The notes under the pieces were generated by a model. That model was not told the DNA's origin. It worked only from the letters and a program-made list of their open reading frames with translations, and ran no database searches. From NCBI RefSeq assembly GCF_030581005.1, contig NZ_JAUQSX010000004.1, forward strand, positions 420,942 through 484,941: a stretch of 64,000 nt of DNA. Direction: 5' to 3'. Shown here piece by piece: positions 35,233 to 42,943 of the stretch; position 1 is the stretch's first letter; each line of letters begins with the position of its first letter. The DNA is from Hymenobacter mellowenesis (GTDB lineage: Bacteria; Bacteroidota; Bacteroidia; Cytophagales; Hymenobacteraceae). A program made the position numbers and the translations under genes.

Positions 35233-36027
35233 ATGTTCAACATCACCCCCACGGTTCGCAACCTGCTCATCGCGAATGTGCTCTTCCTTGTGGCCCAGCA
35301 GAGCCTGCTGCCGCTGCTCACCCAGGTGGGCAGCTTATACCCCATCGGCTCGCCGTATTTCTACCCGTGGCAGTTCTTCACCTACATGTTTCTGCACGGC
35401 GGCTGGGGGCACTTGTTCTCCAACATGCTGGGGCTGATAGTCTTCGGGCCGCTGCTGGAACAGCGCTGGGGCGCGTCGCGCTTTCTCATGTTCTGGCTGA
35501 TTTGCGGCGTGGGCGCCGGCCTGCTCTACGAAGGCGTGCGCGGCTACGAACTGCACCGCATGGAAGTGGCCCGCCAGGAGTTTCACCAGTCGCCCACCGG
35601 GCCCGAGTACGAGCAGTTCTTCCGCAAGAGCTTCCCCGATGCTTCGGGCTACGAGCCGCTGGCCCGGGCCATGGCGCAGGACCCCAAGAACCCCGAGTAC
35701 ATTGCCGCCGCCGAGCACAACGTCGACAAAGCCGTGTCCGACACCTGGAACTCGCCCCACGGCGGCATGCTGGGGGCATCGGGCGCGCTGTTTGGGCTCA
35801 TCTTCGCGTTTGCTTATCTTTTTCCGAACACCCAGCTCTTGCTTTTCCCCTTTCCATTTCCGATTGCCGCTAAATACCTGGCTTTTGGCTACACCATGCT
35901 GGAACTGTACCAAGGCGTGCACCGCGTGCCCGGCGACAACGTAGCCCACTTTGCCCACCTCGGGGGCCTGCTCATTGGGTTCATCGTGGTGCGGTACTGG
36001 GAAGGCGGCCGGGAACGGTTTTACTAA
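35233..36027 (+). CDS. rhomboid intramembrane serine protease with inserted loop
   Basis: The 264-residue inner-membrane protease has GASGALFG (catalytic Ser) and NVAHFAHLGGLLIGF (catalytic His), and the N-terminal helix pair with FFTYMFLHGGWGHLFSNMLG. Between helix segments is a soluble insertion of about 70 residues (about 108-178), including YELHRMEVARQEFHQS, not found in minimal rhomboids. I start at the ATG at 35233. It follows mutL by 40 nt and precedes a second rhomboid gene by 84 nt. Its substrate is unknown; the insertion may recognise it. Confidence 0.9.
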   Translation: MFNITPTVRNLLIANVLFLVAQQSLLPLLTQVGSLYPIGSPYFYPWQFFTYMFLHGGWGHLFSNMLGLIVFGPLLEQRWGASRFLMFWLICGVGAGLLYEGVRGYELHRMEVARQEFHQSPTGPEYEQFFRKSFPDASGYEPLARAMAQDPKNPEYIAAAEHNVDKAVSDTWNSPHGGMLGASGALFGLIFAFAYLFPNTQLLLFPFPFPIAAKYLAFGYTMLELYQGVHRVPGDNVAHFAHLGGLLIGFIVVRYWEGGRERFY

Positions 36028-36111
36028 AACGCGGTTGATGCCCTAACCCGCCGCCGGGCCACGCACGGCCCGCTACTTTCGTTGCCACTGTTTTAATCCC
36101 TGACACGAGCC

Positions 36112-37023
36112 ATGAGCATCGTTCAAGACATCCGCACCGCCTTCAGCCGGCGCGACAATGCCCTCATTCAGCTGATTTGGCTGAACGTGCTGGTGTTTGC
36201 CAGCCTGATTCTGCTGAAGTTTATTTTAAAATTCAGCAGCGCCATTGGGTATTACCCCATGGTGGTCAGCCAGTTCCAGATTTCCTCGGCTTTCCCCATT
36301 CTCATCCGGCATCCCTGGACCATCCTGTCGTACGCCTTCACCCACGAAGAATTCTTCCACATTCTCTTCAACATGCTGAACCTGTACTGGTTCGGGCAAT
36401 TGGTGCGCGAGTACCTCGGCGACCGCCGTTTGGTGAGCATCTACATTCTGGGGGCGCTGGCCGGCGCCGTGGTTTTCCTGCTGACTTACAACTTCGTACC
36501 GGCGTTTCAGGAAGGACTGGGCACGCCCATGGTGGGCGCTTCGGCGGCCGTGACGGCCATCATCGTGGCCGGGGCCACGCTGCTGCCCGACTACACGTTC
36601 ATGCTGATTCTCATCGGGCCGGTCAAGATTAAATGGATTGCCGCCGTGGTGGTGCTCATCTCGCTGGCCGGCGTGAACGGCGGCAACCCGGGCGGCGAAA
36701 TTGCCCACTTGGGCGGCGCCTTGCTCGGCTTCGTGTTCATCAAGCAGCTGCAGGCCGGGCGCGACCTCGGCCGGCCGGTGCAGGCCGTGGGCAATTTCTT
36801 CAGCAACCTCACCAGCAGCCGGCCCGCCATGCGCGTGAGCAGCCCCAGCCGCCGCCCCGAAACCGTGACGGCCAACGCCGCCAGCGGCCCTCGCAAGCCC
36901 GCCGCGCCCGGCCAGCCCTTGCAGGACGAAATCGACACCATTCTGGACAAGATTTCGCGCTCCGGCTACGAAAGCCTGAGCAAGGAGGAAAAGCAGAAGC
37001 TGTTCCGGGCCAGCCAGCAGTAG
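36112..37023 (+). CDS. rhomboid intramembrane serine protease with C-terminal tail
   Basis: The 303-residue protein has a rhomboid core with FTHEEFFHILFNMLNLYWFG, the active-site Ser in MVGASAAVTAI and the His in GEIAHLGGALLGFVF. After the last helix there is a Ser/Pro/Arg-rich cytoplasmic linker (about 225-265), then a short helical domain IDTILDKISRSGYESL and SKEEKQKLFRASQQ. That tail is the conserved C-terminal module of many Bacteroidota rhomboids. A TACTTTCG near-consensus -7 element is at 36074-36081. The two rhomboids are only distantly alike, so the pair is not a recent duplication. Confidence 0.9.
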   Translation: MSIVQDIRTAFSRRDNALIQLIWLNVLVFASLILLKFILKFSSAIGYYPMVVSQFQISSAFPILIRHPWTILSYAFTHEEFFHILFNMLNLYWFGQLVREYLGDRRLVSIYILGALAGAVVFLLTYNFVPAFQEGLGTPMVGASAAVTAIIVAGATLLPDYTFMLILIGPVKIKWIAAVVVLISLAGVNGGNPGGEIAHLGGALLGFVFIKQLQAGRDLGRPVQAVGNFFSNLTSSRPAMRVSSPSRRPETVTANAASGPRKPAAPGQPLQDEIDTILDKISRSGYESLSKEEKQKLFRASQQ

Positions 37024-37075
37024 GGCTGTTGGGTAGCAAATGCTACTTTTAGCCGCTCATTACACCGGCGAATAC

Positions 37076-37981
37076 ATGCGGCTGTCTCTAAATCGGTTGG
37101 CTACCCTCGGCTTATTGCTACTGGCGAATCCGGCCGCCGCGTGTTTCAACGACCACGCGGCCACCAAACTGGATGGCTCCTATCAGAGTTCGGACGACTC
37201 AGACCTGACCATGCCCGCGCCACCGCAAGGGCGAAACCTGGCAGCGGAAGCCCCGGCCAACCGGCGCCGCCTGCAGGTGCTCGACAGCCTGTGGCGCACC
37301 CGCCATCGGCTGGCCGACTACGCGGGCTACGGCTTGACCCTGGCGTATCTGGGGCGCTATGCGGAGGCCCGCACCATGTTTGAGCAACTCAATGCCTGGC
37401 AGCCCAACCAATACGAAACGGCCGCCAACCTCGGCACGGTGTACGAACTGCTGGGGCAGAACCAACTGGCGTTGCGCTGGATAGAAAAGGCCATACAGCT
37501 GAATCCCCGCTCGCACCGGGGTACCGAGTGGTTGCACGCTAACATTCTGCGGGCCAAGCTGCGCGGCGCCGCGGCCATCAATTCCGTTGATTTGCTGGGT
37601 GTTGATTTCGGCACGGCGGCGGCCCCGGTTCCGGCGCTGCGCGGTGGCCGGCCCCTCGATTCCATCCAATATGCGCTTCAATACCAGCTCCGGGAGCGCC
37701 TGAGCTTTGTGCCGCCGCCCGACTCCGTTGTGGCTGAGCTCCTGTTCGACCTCGGCAACGCTTATGCGCTGACCAGCAACGTGGAATCGGCGGAGCGGGT
37801 GTATGCCCAAGCGGAGCAGTTTGGCTATGATGGCAGTTTGCTGATGAAGCGGCGTGCCTATTTCTGGTGGTTGCGCGAGGGCAGGGATATTGCCTTTAGC
37901 GTGGTGCTGCTGGGGCTGGTGGGCCTGGCCGGGTTCGGCCTTTGGCGGTTGGGCTGGGGCCTGCGTCGCCGCTTCGCCTAA
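37076..37981 (+). CDS. secreted TPR protein with C-terminal membrane helix
   Basis: I start at the ATG at 37076 (301 residues), giving signal peptide MRLSLNRLATLGLLLLANPA. A TACTTTTA -7-like element at 37044-37051 fits this start. Two to three TPR-like units follow (YGLTLAYLGRYAEARTMFEQ, NLGTVYELLGQNQLALRWIE). LLFDLGNAYALTSNVESAER is a later unit. A C-terminal helix VLLGLVGLAGFGLWRLGWGL ends in Arg residues, so the protein spans the inner membrane with its TPRs outside. Its role is unknown. It converges with the next gene, overlapping it by 4 nt. Confidence 0.75.
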   Translation: MRLSLNRLATLGLLLLANPAAACFNDHAATKLDGSYQSSDDSDLTMPAPPQGRNLAAEAPANRRRLQVLDSLWRTRHRLADYAGYGLTLAYLGRYAEARTMFEQLNAWQPNQYETAANLGTVYELLGQNQLALRWIEKAIQLNPRSHRGTEWLHANILRAKLRGAAAINSVDLLGVDFGTAAAPVPALRGGRPLDSIQYALQYQLRERLSFVPPPDSVVAELLFDLGNAYALTSNVESAERVYAQAEQFGYDGSLLMKRRAYFWWLREGRDIAFSVVLLGLVGLAGFGLWRLGWGLRRRFA

Positions 37982-38391
37982 TTCATCGATGCTTCGCGCA
38001 GCCAGCTTTTCGCCAGCTCGATGTCCTTAAAGAGGCGCATTTCGAACTGTGTGCCCACCCGCGTCACCATCTCGGCTGCCGACGCCTGCCCAAAAATCCC
38101 CGGCGATACGATGTGCGCAAACCGCTTCAGGCCCAGGCGTAGCACCTGCGGCATCCAGTTCTGGGCTATCCACTCATTGGCCGCGCTCCACGAGCCCACC
38201 ACTTCGCGGTTGTCGTTGAGCATGTGCGGGCAAGAGTTTTCCCGCAGAAAATCAATGGTGGCCTGGCAGCCCTGAATCACCTTTTCGGTGGGCAGCACGC
38301 CCCGCCAATTGTTGTAAATCCAGTTGTTGGCCGCGTCGAACTCGATGGTTAGGTACACCTTATCGAATGAATTCGCGAGTTCTTTTTTCAT
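37978..38391 (-). CDS. STAS/SpoIIAA-like protein
   Basis: I start at the ATG at 38391 (137 residues, MKKELANSFDKVYLTIEF) because it matches the usual beginning of this family; an ATG at 38487 would add a hydrophobic leader. VYLTIEFDAANNWIYNNWRG, CPHMLNDNREVVGSW and FAHIVSPGIFGQASAAEM are conserved blocks I associate with a Bacteroidota family of SpoIIAA/STAS-like fold. These are cytoplasmic and possibly regulatory. The last 4 nt overlap the convergent TPR gene. Fold and family are moderately sure; the role is not known. Confidence 0.65.
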   Translation of the reverse strand: MKKELANSFDKVYLTIEFDAANNWIYNNWRGVLPTEKVIQGCQATIDFLRENSCPHMLNDNREVVGSWSAANEWIAQNWMPQVLRLGLKRFAHIVSPGIFGQASAAEMVTRVGTQFEMRLFKDIELAKSWLREASMN

Positions 38392-38509
38392 CGATGCAGC
38401 AAAGCGGGCCAGTAGGAATAGAAGGTGTAAAGTAAGCACTTTGCCGGGTAAGTATTGGCCGGTGTGGACTAATATCCAATTAGTCATGCTTATCCGCTCA
38501 CCGAGCTAA

Positions 38510-39142
38510 TCAATAGATATCGTACTTGATATCGGAGCGGTTGTGGGTGTAGAAATAGGCGTAATTCGCACACATTTCTTCCCAGCCTGCTTCGGTAGCA
38601 AACTTCTGCTGCTTCACGTCTTCCCAGGCCAACCGCATTTGCCGGGCGCACACCAACGGCCGGACCTGTCCCACGCCCGTCCCCAGGCCCGGCACGGCCA
38701 CGCGCTGAATTTTCTCCGACGCCAGCTCGCCCGTGGCCAGCTGCCCGTAGCGAAGCAGCTGCAGAATGGCCTTCATGGCCAGGTACACGTTGGGCCCGCG
38801 CGTAATGGTCATGGGCGTACGCATCGTGGGGGCCGCAATCAGGTAAGGAAAATCGGCGTGGCCGGTGGCAATGACTTCGGCTTGCCCCACCAGCAACTCT
38901 CCGTAGTATTTCTCGCGGATAACGCGCTGCAAGTCCTTTTCCAGGTGCCAACCCAGGTTTTTGGAGATGACAAAATCCAGCCCGCCGTTCATGTAGCCGA
39001 AGCTATTGGCCGGGCTGACGAGGGCATCGGCGGGATAATCGAAGATGGAACCGAGGCGAACGGTGACCTGCGGCACGTCGGCAAATACTTTTTCCCAAGC
39101 GTCGGTTACTTCCGGGTTGGTGTCAATTAGGGTTAGGTGCAT
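38510..39142 (-). CDS. macro domain protein
   Basis: The 210-residue protein is a single macro domain. LIDTNPEVTDAWEKVF starts it; ALVSPANSFGYMNGGLD is the ADP-ribose-binding first loop; AAPTMRTPMTI and AVPGLGTGVGQV supply the second loop. Macro domains bind or hydrolyse ADP-ribose, including O-acetyl-ADP-ribose and ADP-ribosylated proteins or DNA. It is cytoplasmic. There is no DarT-type ADP-ribosyltransferase next to it. It lies upstream of the STAS-like gene on the same strand and may be cotranscribed. Confidence 0.88.
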   Translation of the reverse strand: MHLTLIDTNPEVTDAWEKVFADVPQVTVRLGSIFDYPADALVSPANSFGYMNGGLDFVISKNLGWHLEKDLQRVIREKYYGELLVGQAEVIATGHADFPYLIAAPTMRTPMTITRGPNVYLAMKAILQLLRYGQLATGELASEKIQRVAVPGLGTGVGQVRPLVCARQMRLAWEDVKQQKFATEAGWEEMCANYAYFYTHNRSDIKYDIY

Positions 39143-39216
39143 GAATGAGATTTAGCCTGCAAGGTACTGACCAGCAAGGGCACTCAGGCTTGTCGCGGCT
39201 ATTAGGCTGCTCCGGT

Positions 39217-39224
39217 TAGCTTTG
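39217..39224 (+). promoter_or_regulatory. TAnnTTTG promoter element before the M50/Clp-N fusion
   Basis: TAGCTTTG is a perfect -7 element 30 nt before the ATG at 39255, which supports that start over the TTG at 39222 lying within it. Confidence 0.5.
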
Positions 39225-39254
39225 CGCGGAATAGACAAACCGGTTCAGCGCAAC

Positions 39255-40172
39255 ATGCTCATCTTCTTTGGAATTCTGTTGATGATTCAGCTGGTGGTGC
39301 AGCCCCTGCTTGTGCTGCTGCATGAACTGGGACACGCCGTGCCGGCCCTGTTGTTCACGCGCGCCAAGGTGACGGTGTATCTGGGCTCCTACGGCGACAC
39401 CGCCAACTCGTGGCGGACGCAGATTGGCTTGCTGGAAATTTACTCGAAGCGAAGCCTGTTTTGGCGGGGAGGACTCTGCGTGCCAAGCAGCCAAAACATG
39501 ACCACGCCGCAGCAAGTGATAATGGTATTGGGCGGAACGGTGGTTTCGTTTGCGGTGGCGGCGCTCGGATTTTACGGCGTGCTGCTATTCGACCTGCACG
39601 GTTCCCTGAAGCTGTTTATGTTTCTGCTGACCTTGATTGCCGCGGTCATGTTGGTTACCAACCTAACGCCCCGTGAACACGCCGGTGTGGCCAGCGACGG
39701 CTTGATCCTAAAGCAGTTGCTGGCCAGGAATAAAGTAAAAGCCGCTTTCGCACCCGAGTTACAGCAGCTCATTGCCCGGTCGCGGGAAGTGGCCATCGAT
39801 TTGGGGTACAACTATATTTCGACCCGGCACCTCTTTCTGGCCGATTGCGTCATGCCTTACCAGTATTCGTTGGGCAGCTTATTCTTTCCCGACCCCACCG
39901 CCGGGGAAGCGTTCTACCAGCAGCACCGCATAGGCCCTGCCAATGCGGAGGCCAACTCCCTGCCGCTCACCCAGGAATTTGAACAAGCCCTGCGGCTGAC
40001 TTCGGGCGCCTGCCGCCACGGCTTGTGCCAGGTGCTGCACCCGAGCCACCTGTTTCTGGCAGCCACCGAAGTGGCTGGCTCCGAGTTTAATCAAGTCACC
40101 GCCGACGCCGCTATTCTCCCCCAGGCCCTGCTGGCGCACTATCGGGCATTCGATGAGCTGTGGCAGCGCTAG
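39255..40172 (+). CDS. M50-like membrane metalloprotease fused to a Clp-N-like domain
   Basis: The 305-residue protein starts with a membrane helix running into LLHELGHAVPALLF, a zinc-binding HExxH (H23, E24, H27). Three more helices follow (about 80-145), and ASDGLILKQLL sits where M50/site-2 proteases have the third-ligand DG motif. From about residue 165 to 295 there are two similar blocks, REVAIDLGYNYISTRHLFLA and RHGLCQVLHPSHLFLAATEV. They resemble the double repeat of Clp N-terminal domains (LGHNYIGTEHLLL type). A membrane protease with an adaptor-like Clp-N domain is inferred. The HExxH is clear; the Clp-N match is by eye. Confidence 0.7.
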   Translation: MLIFFGILLMIQLVVQPLLVLLHELGHAVPALLFTRAKVTVYLGSYGDTANSWRTQIGLLEIYSKRSLFWRGGLCVPSSQNMTTPQQVIMVLGGTVVSFAVAALGFYGVLLFDLHGSLKLFMFLLTLIAAVMLVTNLTPREHAGVASDGLILKQLLARNKVKAAFAPELQQLIARSREVAIDLGYNYISTRHLFLADCVMPYQYSLGSLFFPDPTAGEAFYQQHRIGPANAEANSLPLTQEFEQALRLTSGACRHGLCQVLHPSHLFLAATEVAGSEFNQVTADAAILPQALLAHYRAFDELWQR

Positions 40173-40180
40173 TGCCCGGC

Positions 40181-40252
40181 GCCCTGTTTCCAACACAAGA
40201 AAAGCCCCGCTGGCACTGGCCAGCGGGGCTTTTCTTGTGTTGGAAACAGGGC
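40181..40252. terminator. perfect 34-bp hairpin, bidirectional terminator
   Basis: Arms 40181-40214 and 40219-40252 are perfectly complementary around a 4-nt loop ACTG. The inner part AAAAGCCCCGCTGGC / GCCAGCGGGGCTTTT is a classic bidirectional terminator for the convergent M50-like gene and mdh; the outer GCCCTGTTTCCAACACAAG extends it to an unusual length. Confidence 0.88.
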
Positions 40253-40255
40253 TAT

Positions 40256-41203
40256 TTAAGCAGCCGGCTGGGCAGCACTCATCTTGTCCAGCGCGTCCAT
40301 CACCTCTTTCACGTGGCCGCGCGAGGTTTCAAGCAGGGCTTTCTCGTCGTCGTTGAGCTGCAGCTCAATCACGCGTTCGATGCCGTTTTTGCCCAGAATA
40401 ACCGGGGCGCCCAGGTACACACCGTCGATGCCGTACTCGCCTTCGAGCTTGATGCAAACCGGGAACACGCGGCGCTGGTCGCGCACGATGGCTTCCACCA
40501 TTTGGGCGGCTGCCGCGCCGGGCGCGTACCACGCCGAGGTGCCCATCAGCTTCACCAGCTCGCCGCCGCCGTTGGTGGTGCGGGCCACGATGGCGTCCAG
40601 CTCTTCCTTACCAATCAGCTCCGTCACGGGGATGCCGCCCACGGTGGTGTAGCGAGGCAGCGGTACCATGGTGTCGCCGTGGCCGCCCATGAGCACGGCC
40701 TGAATGTCTTTAGGGCTCACGTTCAGAGCCTCAGCCAAGAAGGCGCGGTAACGGGCCGTGTCCAGGATGCCGGCCATGCCGAATACCTTGGTGCGGTCGA
40801 GGCCGGAGGTGAGGTGGGCCTGGTAGGTCATCACGTCGAGCGGGTTGCTCACGATGATGATGATGGCATTGGGCGAGTATTTCACCACCTGCTCGGTCAC
40901 CGATTTCACGATGCCGGCGTTGGTCGAAATCAGGTCGTCGCGGGTCATGCCGGGCTTGCGGGGCAGGCCCGAGGTAATCACCACCACGTCCGAACCCGCC
41001 GTTTTCGCGTAGTCGCTGGTCACGCCCACGGTGCGCGAGTCGTAGCCGATAACCGGCGCTTTCTGCCAGATATCGAGGGCTTTGCCTTGAGCAAAACCTT
41101 CTTTGATGTCAACCAGAACAATTTCGTTGGCGATTTCACGCGTGGCGAGCACATCGGCGCAGGTTGCGCCCACGTTGCCGGCTCCGACTACGGTAACTTT
41201 CAT
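40256..41203 (-). CDS. mdh: malate dehydrogenase
   Basis: The 315-residue cytoplasmic enzyme interconverts malate and oxaloacetate with NAD in the TCA cycle. The N-terminal Rossmann motif is VVGAGNVGATCADVL, with D33-type acidic residue in IVLVDIKEG. SGLPRKPGMTRDDLISTNAG carries substrate-binding Arg, VSNPLDVMTY is conserved, and the active-site His is in LMGGHGDTMVPLPRY. The family is the LDH-like malate dehydrogenase. A TACTTTTA -7-like element lies about 35 nt upstream. It is monocistronic. Confidence 0.95.
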   Translation of the reverse strand: MKVTVVGAGNVGATCADVLATREIANEIVLVDIKEGFAQGKALDIWQKAPVIGYDSRTVGVTSDYAKTAGSDVVVITSGLPRKPGMTRDDLISTNAGIVKSVTEQVVKYSPNAIIIIVSNPLDVMTYQAHLTSGLDRTKVFGMAGILDTARYRAFLAEALNVSPKDIQAVLMGGHGDTMVPLPRYTTVGGIPVTELIGKEELDAIVARTTNGGGELVKLMGTSAWYAPGAAAAQMVEAIVRDQRRVFPVCIKLEGEYGIDGVYLGAPVILGKNGIERVIELQLNDDEKALLETSRGHVKEVMDALDKMSAAQPAA

Positions 41204-41298
41204 AAGAGAGGAATTGGGAGGGTTGGGGTTTCGCGGGTAAAAGTACGGCGGGGCCGCCTATGCTTTGAATGAAGGCCGGAGTTTTTCCGGTTGTGCCC

Positions 41299-41370
41299 GT
41301 AGGAACGCGCCATGGCACGTCCGGTGTCAGGACAAACCGAATGACAAAACGCGCCATGGCGCGTTCCTAC
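41299..41370. repeat. inverted repeat supplying the tilS stop codon (family D)
   Basis: Perfect 18-bp arms (41299-41316, 41353-41370) begin GTAGGAACGCGCCATGGC. The right arm contains bases 41367-41369, which on the minus strand are the TAG stop of tilS. Each arm also contains the palindrome GCGCCATGGC(GC). Confidence 0.8.
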
Positions 41371-42698
41371 ATCCGTTGCACCGTCAGCACCCGCTCAGAG
41401 GTTTCTTCCACCTTGAAACGGTCATCGACGCGCCAGCCCACCACCCAGCAGATTTTGCCGTCGGCCGAGGTCAGCACGCGCACGTCGTCTTTCAAATTCA
41501 GTGGTACTTTCTGGTCGATGAGAAAGTCGCTGAGCAGCTTTTTGCCCTTCATGCCCAGCGGCATAAACCAGTCGCCCTCCTGCCATTTGCGCAGCGTGAG
41601 CGGAAATTTGAGTTTGTTGGCATCAAGCGCGGCCGTGCTTTTCGAGCGCGGAATGATGAAGTGGCGGGCATCGTCGTGCAACTCGGCCTTGAGGCGCATG
41701 CCGTCGGCCAGCAGGTCGGTCTGGCCCGCCGCCAGCTGAAACGTGCCGAATTTGCTGAGCCGCCGCGGGGTGATGACCAGATTCTCCCGGTCCTTCACCA
41801 GCCGGTGCGTGGGCGAGTCGAACCGCCGGCCGCTCTCGCCGCCGAAAGCCGCTACAATGTCCTTCACCACCAGCCACGAGAAGCCGAAGGGGCGCAGAAT
41901 CTCGTGGAGCACCAGGGCCGTGGCGGCTGTTTTTTGCAGCATGCTGATGTTCAAATAGGTCACTTCGTCCTCGTCGCGGCGGGCCTGGGCGGCGGTTTCC
42001 TCCACGTAGCGGCGCACGATTTCCTCGGCCCCGCCCACGCGCTCGGCGGTGGCGGCCATGGTCTGGTCGAGGCTGGGGTTGATTTCGCGCAGCACGGGCA
42101 GCACTTCAATGCGCAGCAGATTGCGCTGGTACACGGGGCTGTCGTTGCTGTCATCTTCGCGCCAGCGCAGCCCGCGCTCCACTAGATACTCGTACAGGTC
42201 GTCGCGTCCCAAGCCCAGTAGCGGGCGCACAATGTGGCCGTTCTTCACCTGAATGCCGTGCAGGCCGGCCAGGCCGGTGCCGTGCGTGAGGTTGAGCAGC
42301 ATGGTTTCGGCCTGGTCGCGCTGGTGGTGGGCCGTGGCGATATAGGCTAGCTGCTCACGCTGCCGCACCTGCTCAAACCAGCGGTAGCGCAGGAAACGCG
42401 CCGCCATCTGGGTCGAAATGCCTTCCTGCTCGGCAAACTCCTTGGTCTGGAAAAACTCGGCGAAGTAGGGGAGGCCGTACTGCTTGGCCAGCTTGCGCAC
42501 AAACTGCTCGTCGGCGTCGGCATCCTCGCCGCGCAGGCCGAAGTGACAGTGCGCCACCGCCACCTGCGCCCCCAGCTTGTGCAGCACATCCAGCAGCACC
42601 ACCGAATCGAGGCCGCCGCTCACGGCGACCAGAATGGGGTCGTTTTCGATGGAAAAAAGGTCGTGCTCCTCAACGAAGCGGCGGACGGCATCAAGCAT
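41367..42698 (-). CDS. tilS: tRNA(Ile)-lysidine synthetase
   Basis: The 443-residue enzyme ligates lysine to C34 of tRNA-Ile(CAU), changing its codon from AUG to AUA. The N-type ATP pyrophosphatase P-loop is VAVSGGLDSVVLLDVL, followed by VAHCHFGLRGEDADADEQFV and IATAHHQRDQAETMLLNLTH, all family hallmarks. The middle domain and the C-terminal tRNA-acceptor domain (WQEGDWFMPLGMKGKKLLSD) are present. It is essential in most bacteria. The TAG stop codon lies inside an inverted repeat arm. It is divergent from the OstA-like gene. Confidence 0.93.
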   Translation of the reverse strand: MLDAVRRFVEEHDLFSIENDPILVAVSGGLDSVVLLDVLHKLGAQVAVAHCHFGLRGEDADADEQFVRKLAKQYGLPYFAEFFQTKEFAEQEGISTQMAARFLRYRWFEQVRQREQLAYIATAHHQRDQAETMLLNLTHGTGLAGLHGIQVKNGHIVRPLLGLGRDDLYEYLVERGLRWREDDSNDSPVYQRNLLRIEVLPVLREINPSLDQTMAATAERVGGAEEIVRRYVEETAAQARRDEDEVTYLNISMLQKTAATALVLHEILRPFGFSWLVVKDIVAAFGGESGRRFDSPTHRLVKDRENLVITPRRLSKFGTFQLAAGQTDLLADGMRLKAELHDDARHFIIPRSKSTAALDANKLKFPLTLRKWQEGDWFMPLGMKGKKLLSDFLIDQKVPLNLKDDVRVLTSADGKICWVVGWRVDDRFKVEETSERVLTVQRM

Positions 42699-42736
42699 AT
42701 GAGATGTATGAGATATAATAACGTGTTAAGAAAGGC

Positions 42737-42832
42737 CGTCATGCTGAGCGCAGTCGAAGCATCTCTACCGCAGGAGCAATCCAATCGTTTCAACGAAGCG
42801 GTAGAGATGCTTCGACTGCGCTCAGCATGACG
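42737..42832. repeat. REP-doublet-like inverted repeat (family A)
   Basis: Perfect 35-bp arms (42737-42771, 42798-42832) start CGTCATGCTGAGCGCAGTCG and end CTCTACCGC. They match the copy at 23345-23435 except for AGCATCTC instead of AGCAGCTC. It sits between divergent tilS and the OstA-like gene. Confidence 0.9.
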
Positions 42833-42927
42833 ACTTGGGTTGTACCGTTGGCACTGGGTTATGAGCCGGCAAACGTGCCCGGCGGGCACTATGCTGCAAA
42901 GATGGCCGTTAGCGCGGGCCCCGTCCG

Positions 42928-42935
42928 TACCTTTG
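42928..42935 (+). promoter_or_regulatory. TAnnTTTG promoter element before the OstA-like gene
   Basis: TACCTTTG is a perfect -7 element, ending exactly 8 nt before the ATG at 42944, so the mRNA leader would be only a few nucleotides. Confidence 0.55.
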
Positions 42936-42943
42936 ACCACCGA

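Noticed and set aside
34170..35345. A 391-codon minus-strand frame opposite mutL
   Set aside because: Gly/Arg/Ala-rich shadow of the MutL linker and C-terminal domain.
37978..38487. Longer start for the STAS-like gene at 38487
   Set aside because: It adds a hydrophobic 32-residue leader not expected in this family, and a -7-like TACTTTA lies between the two starts.
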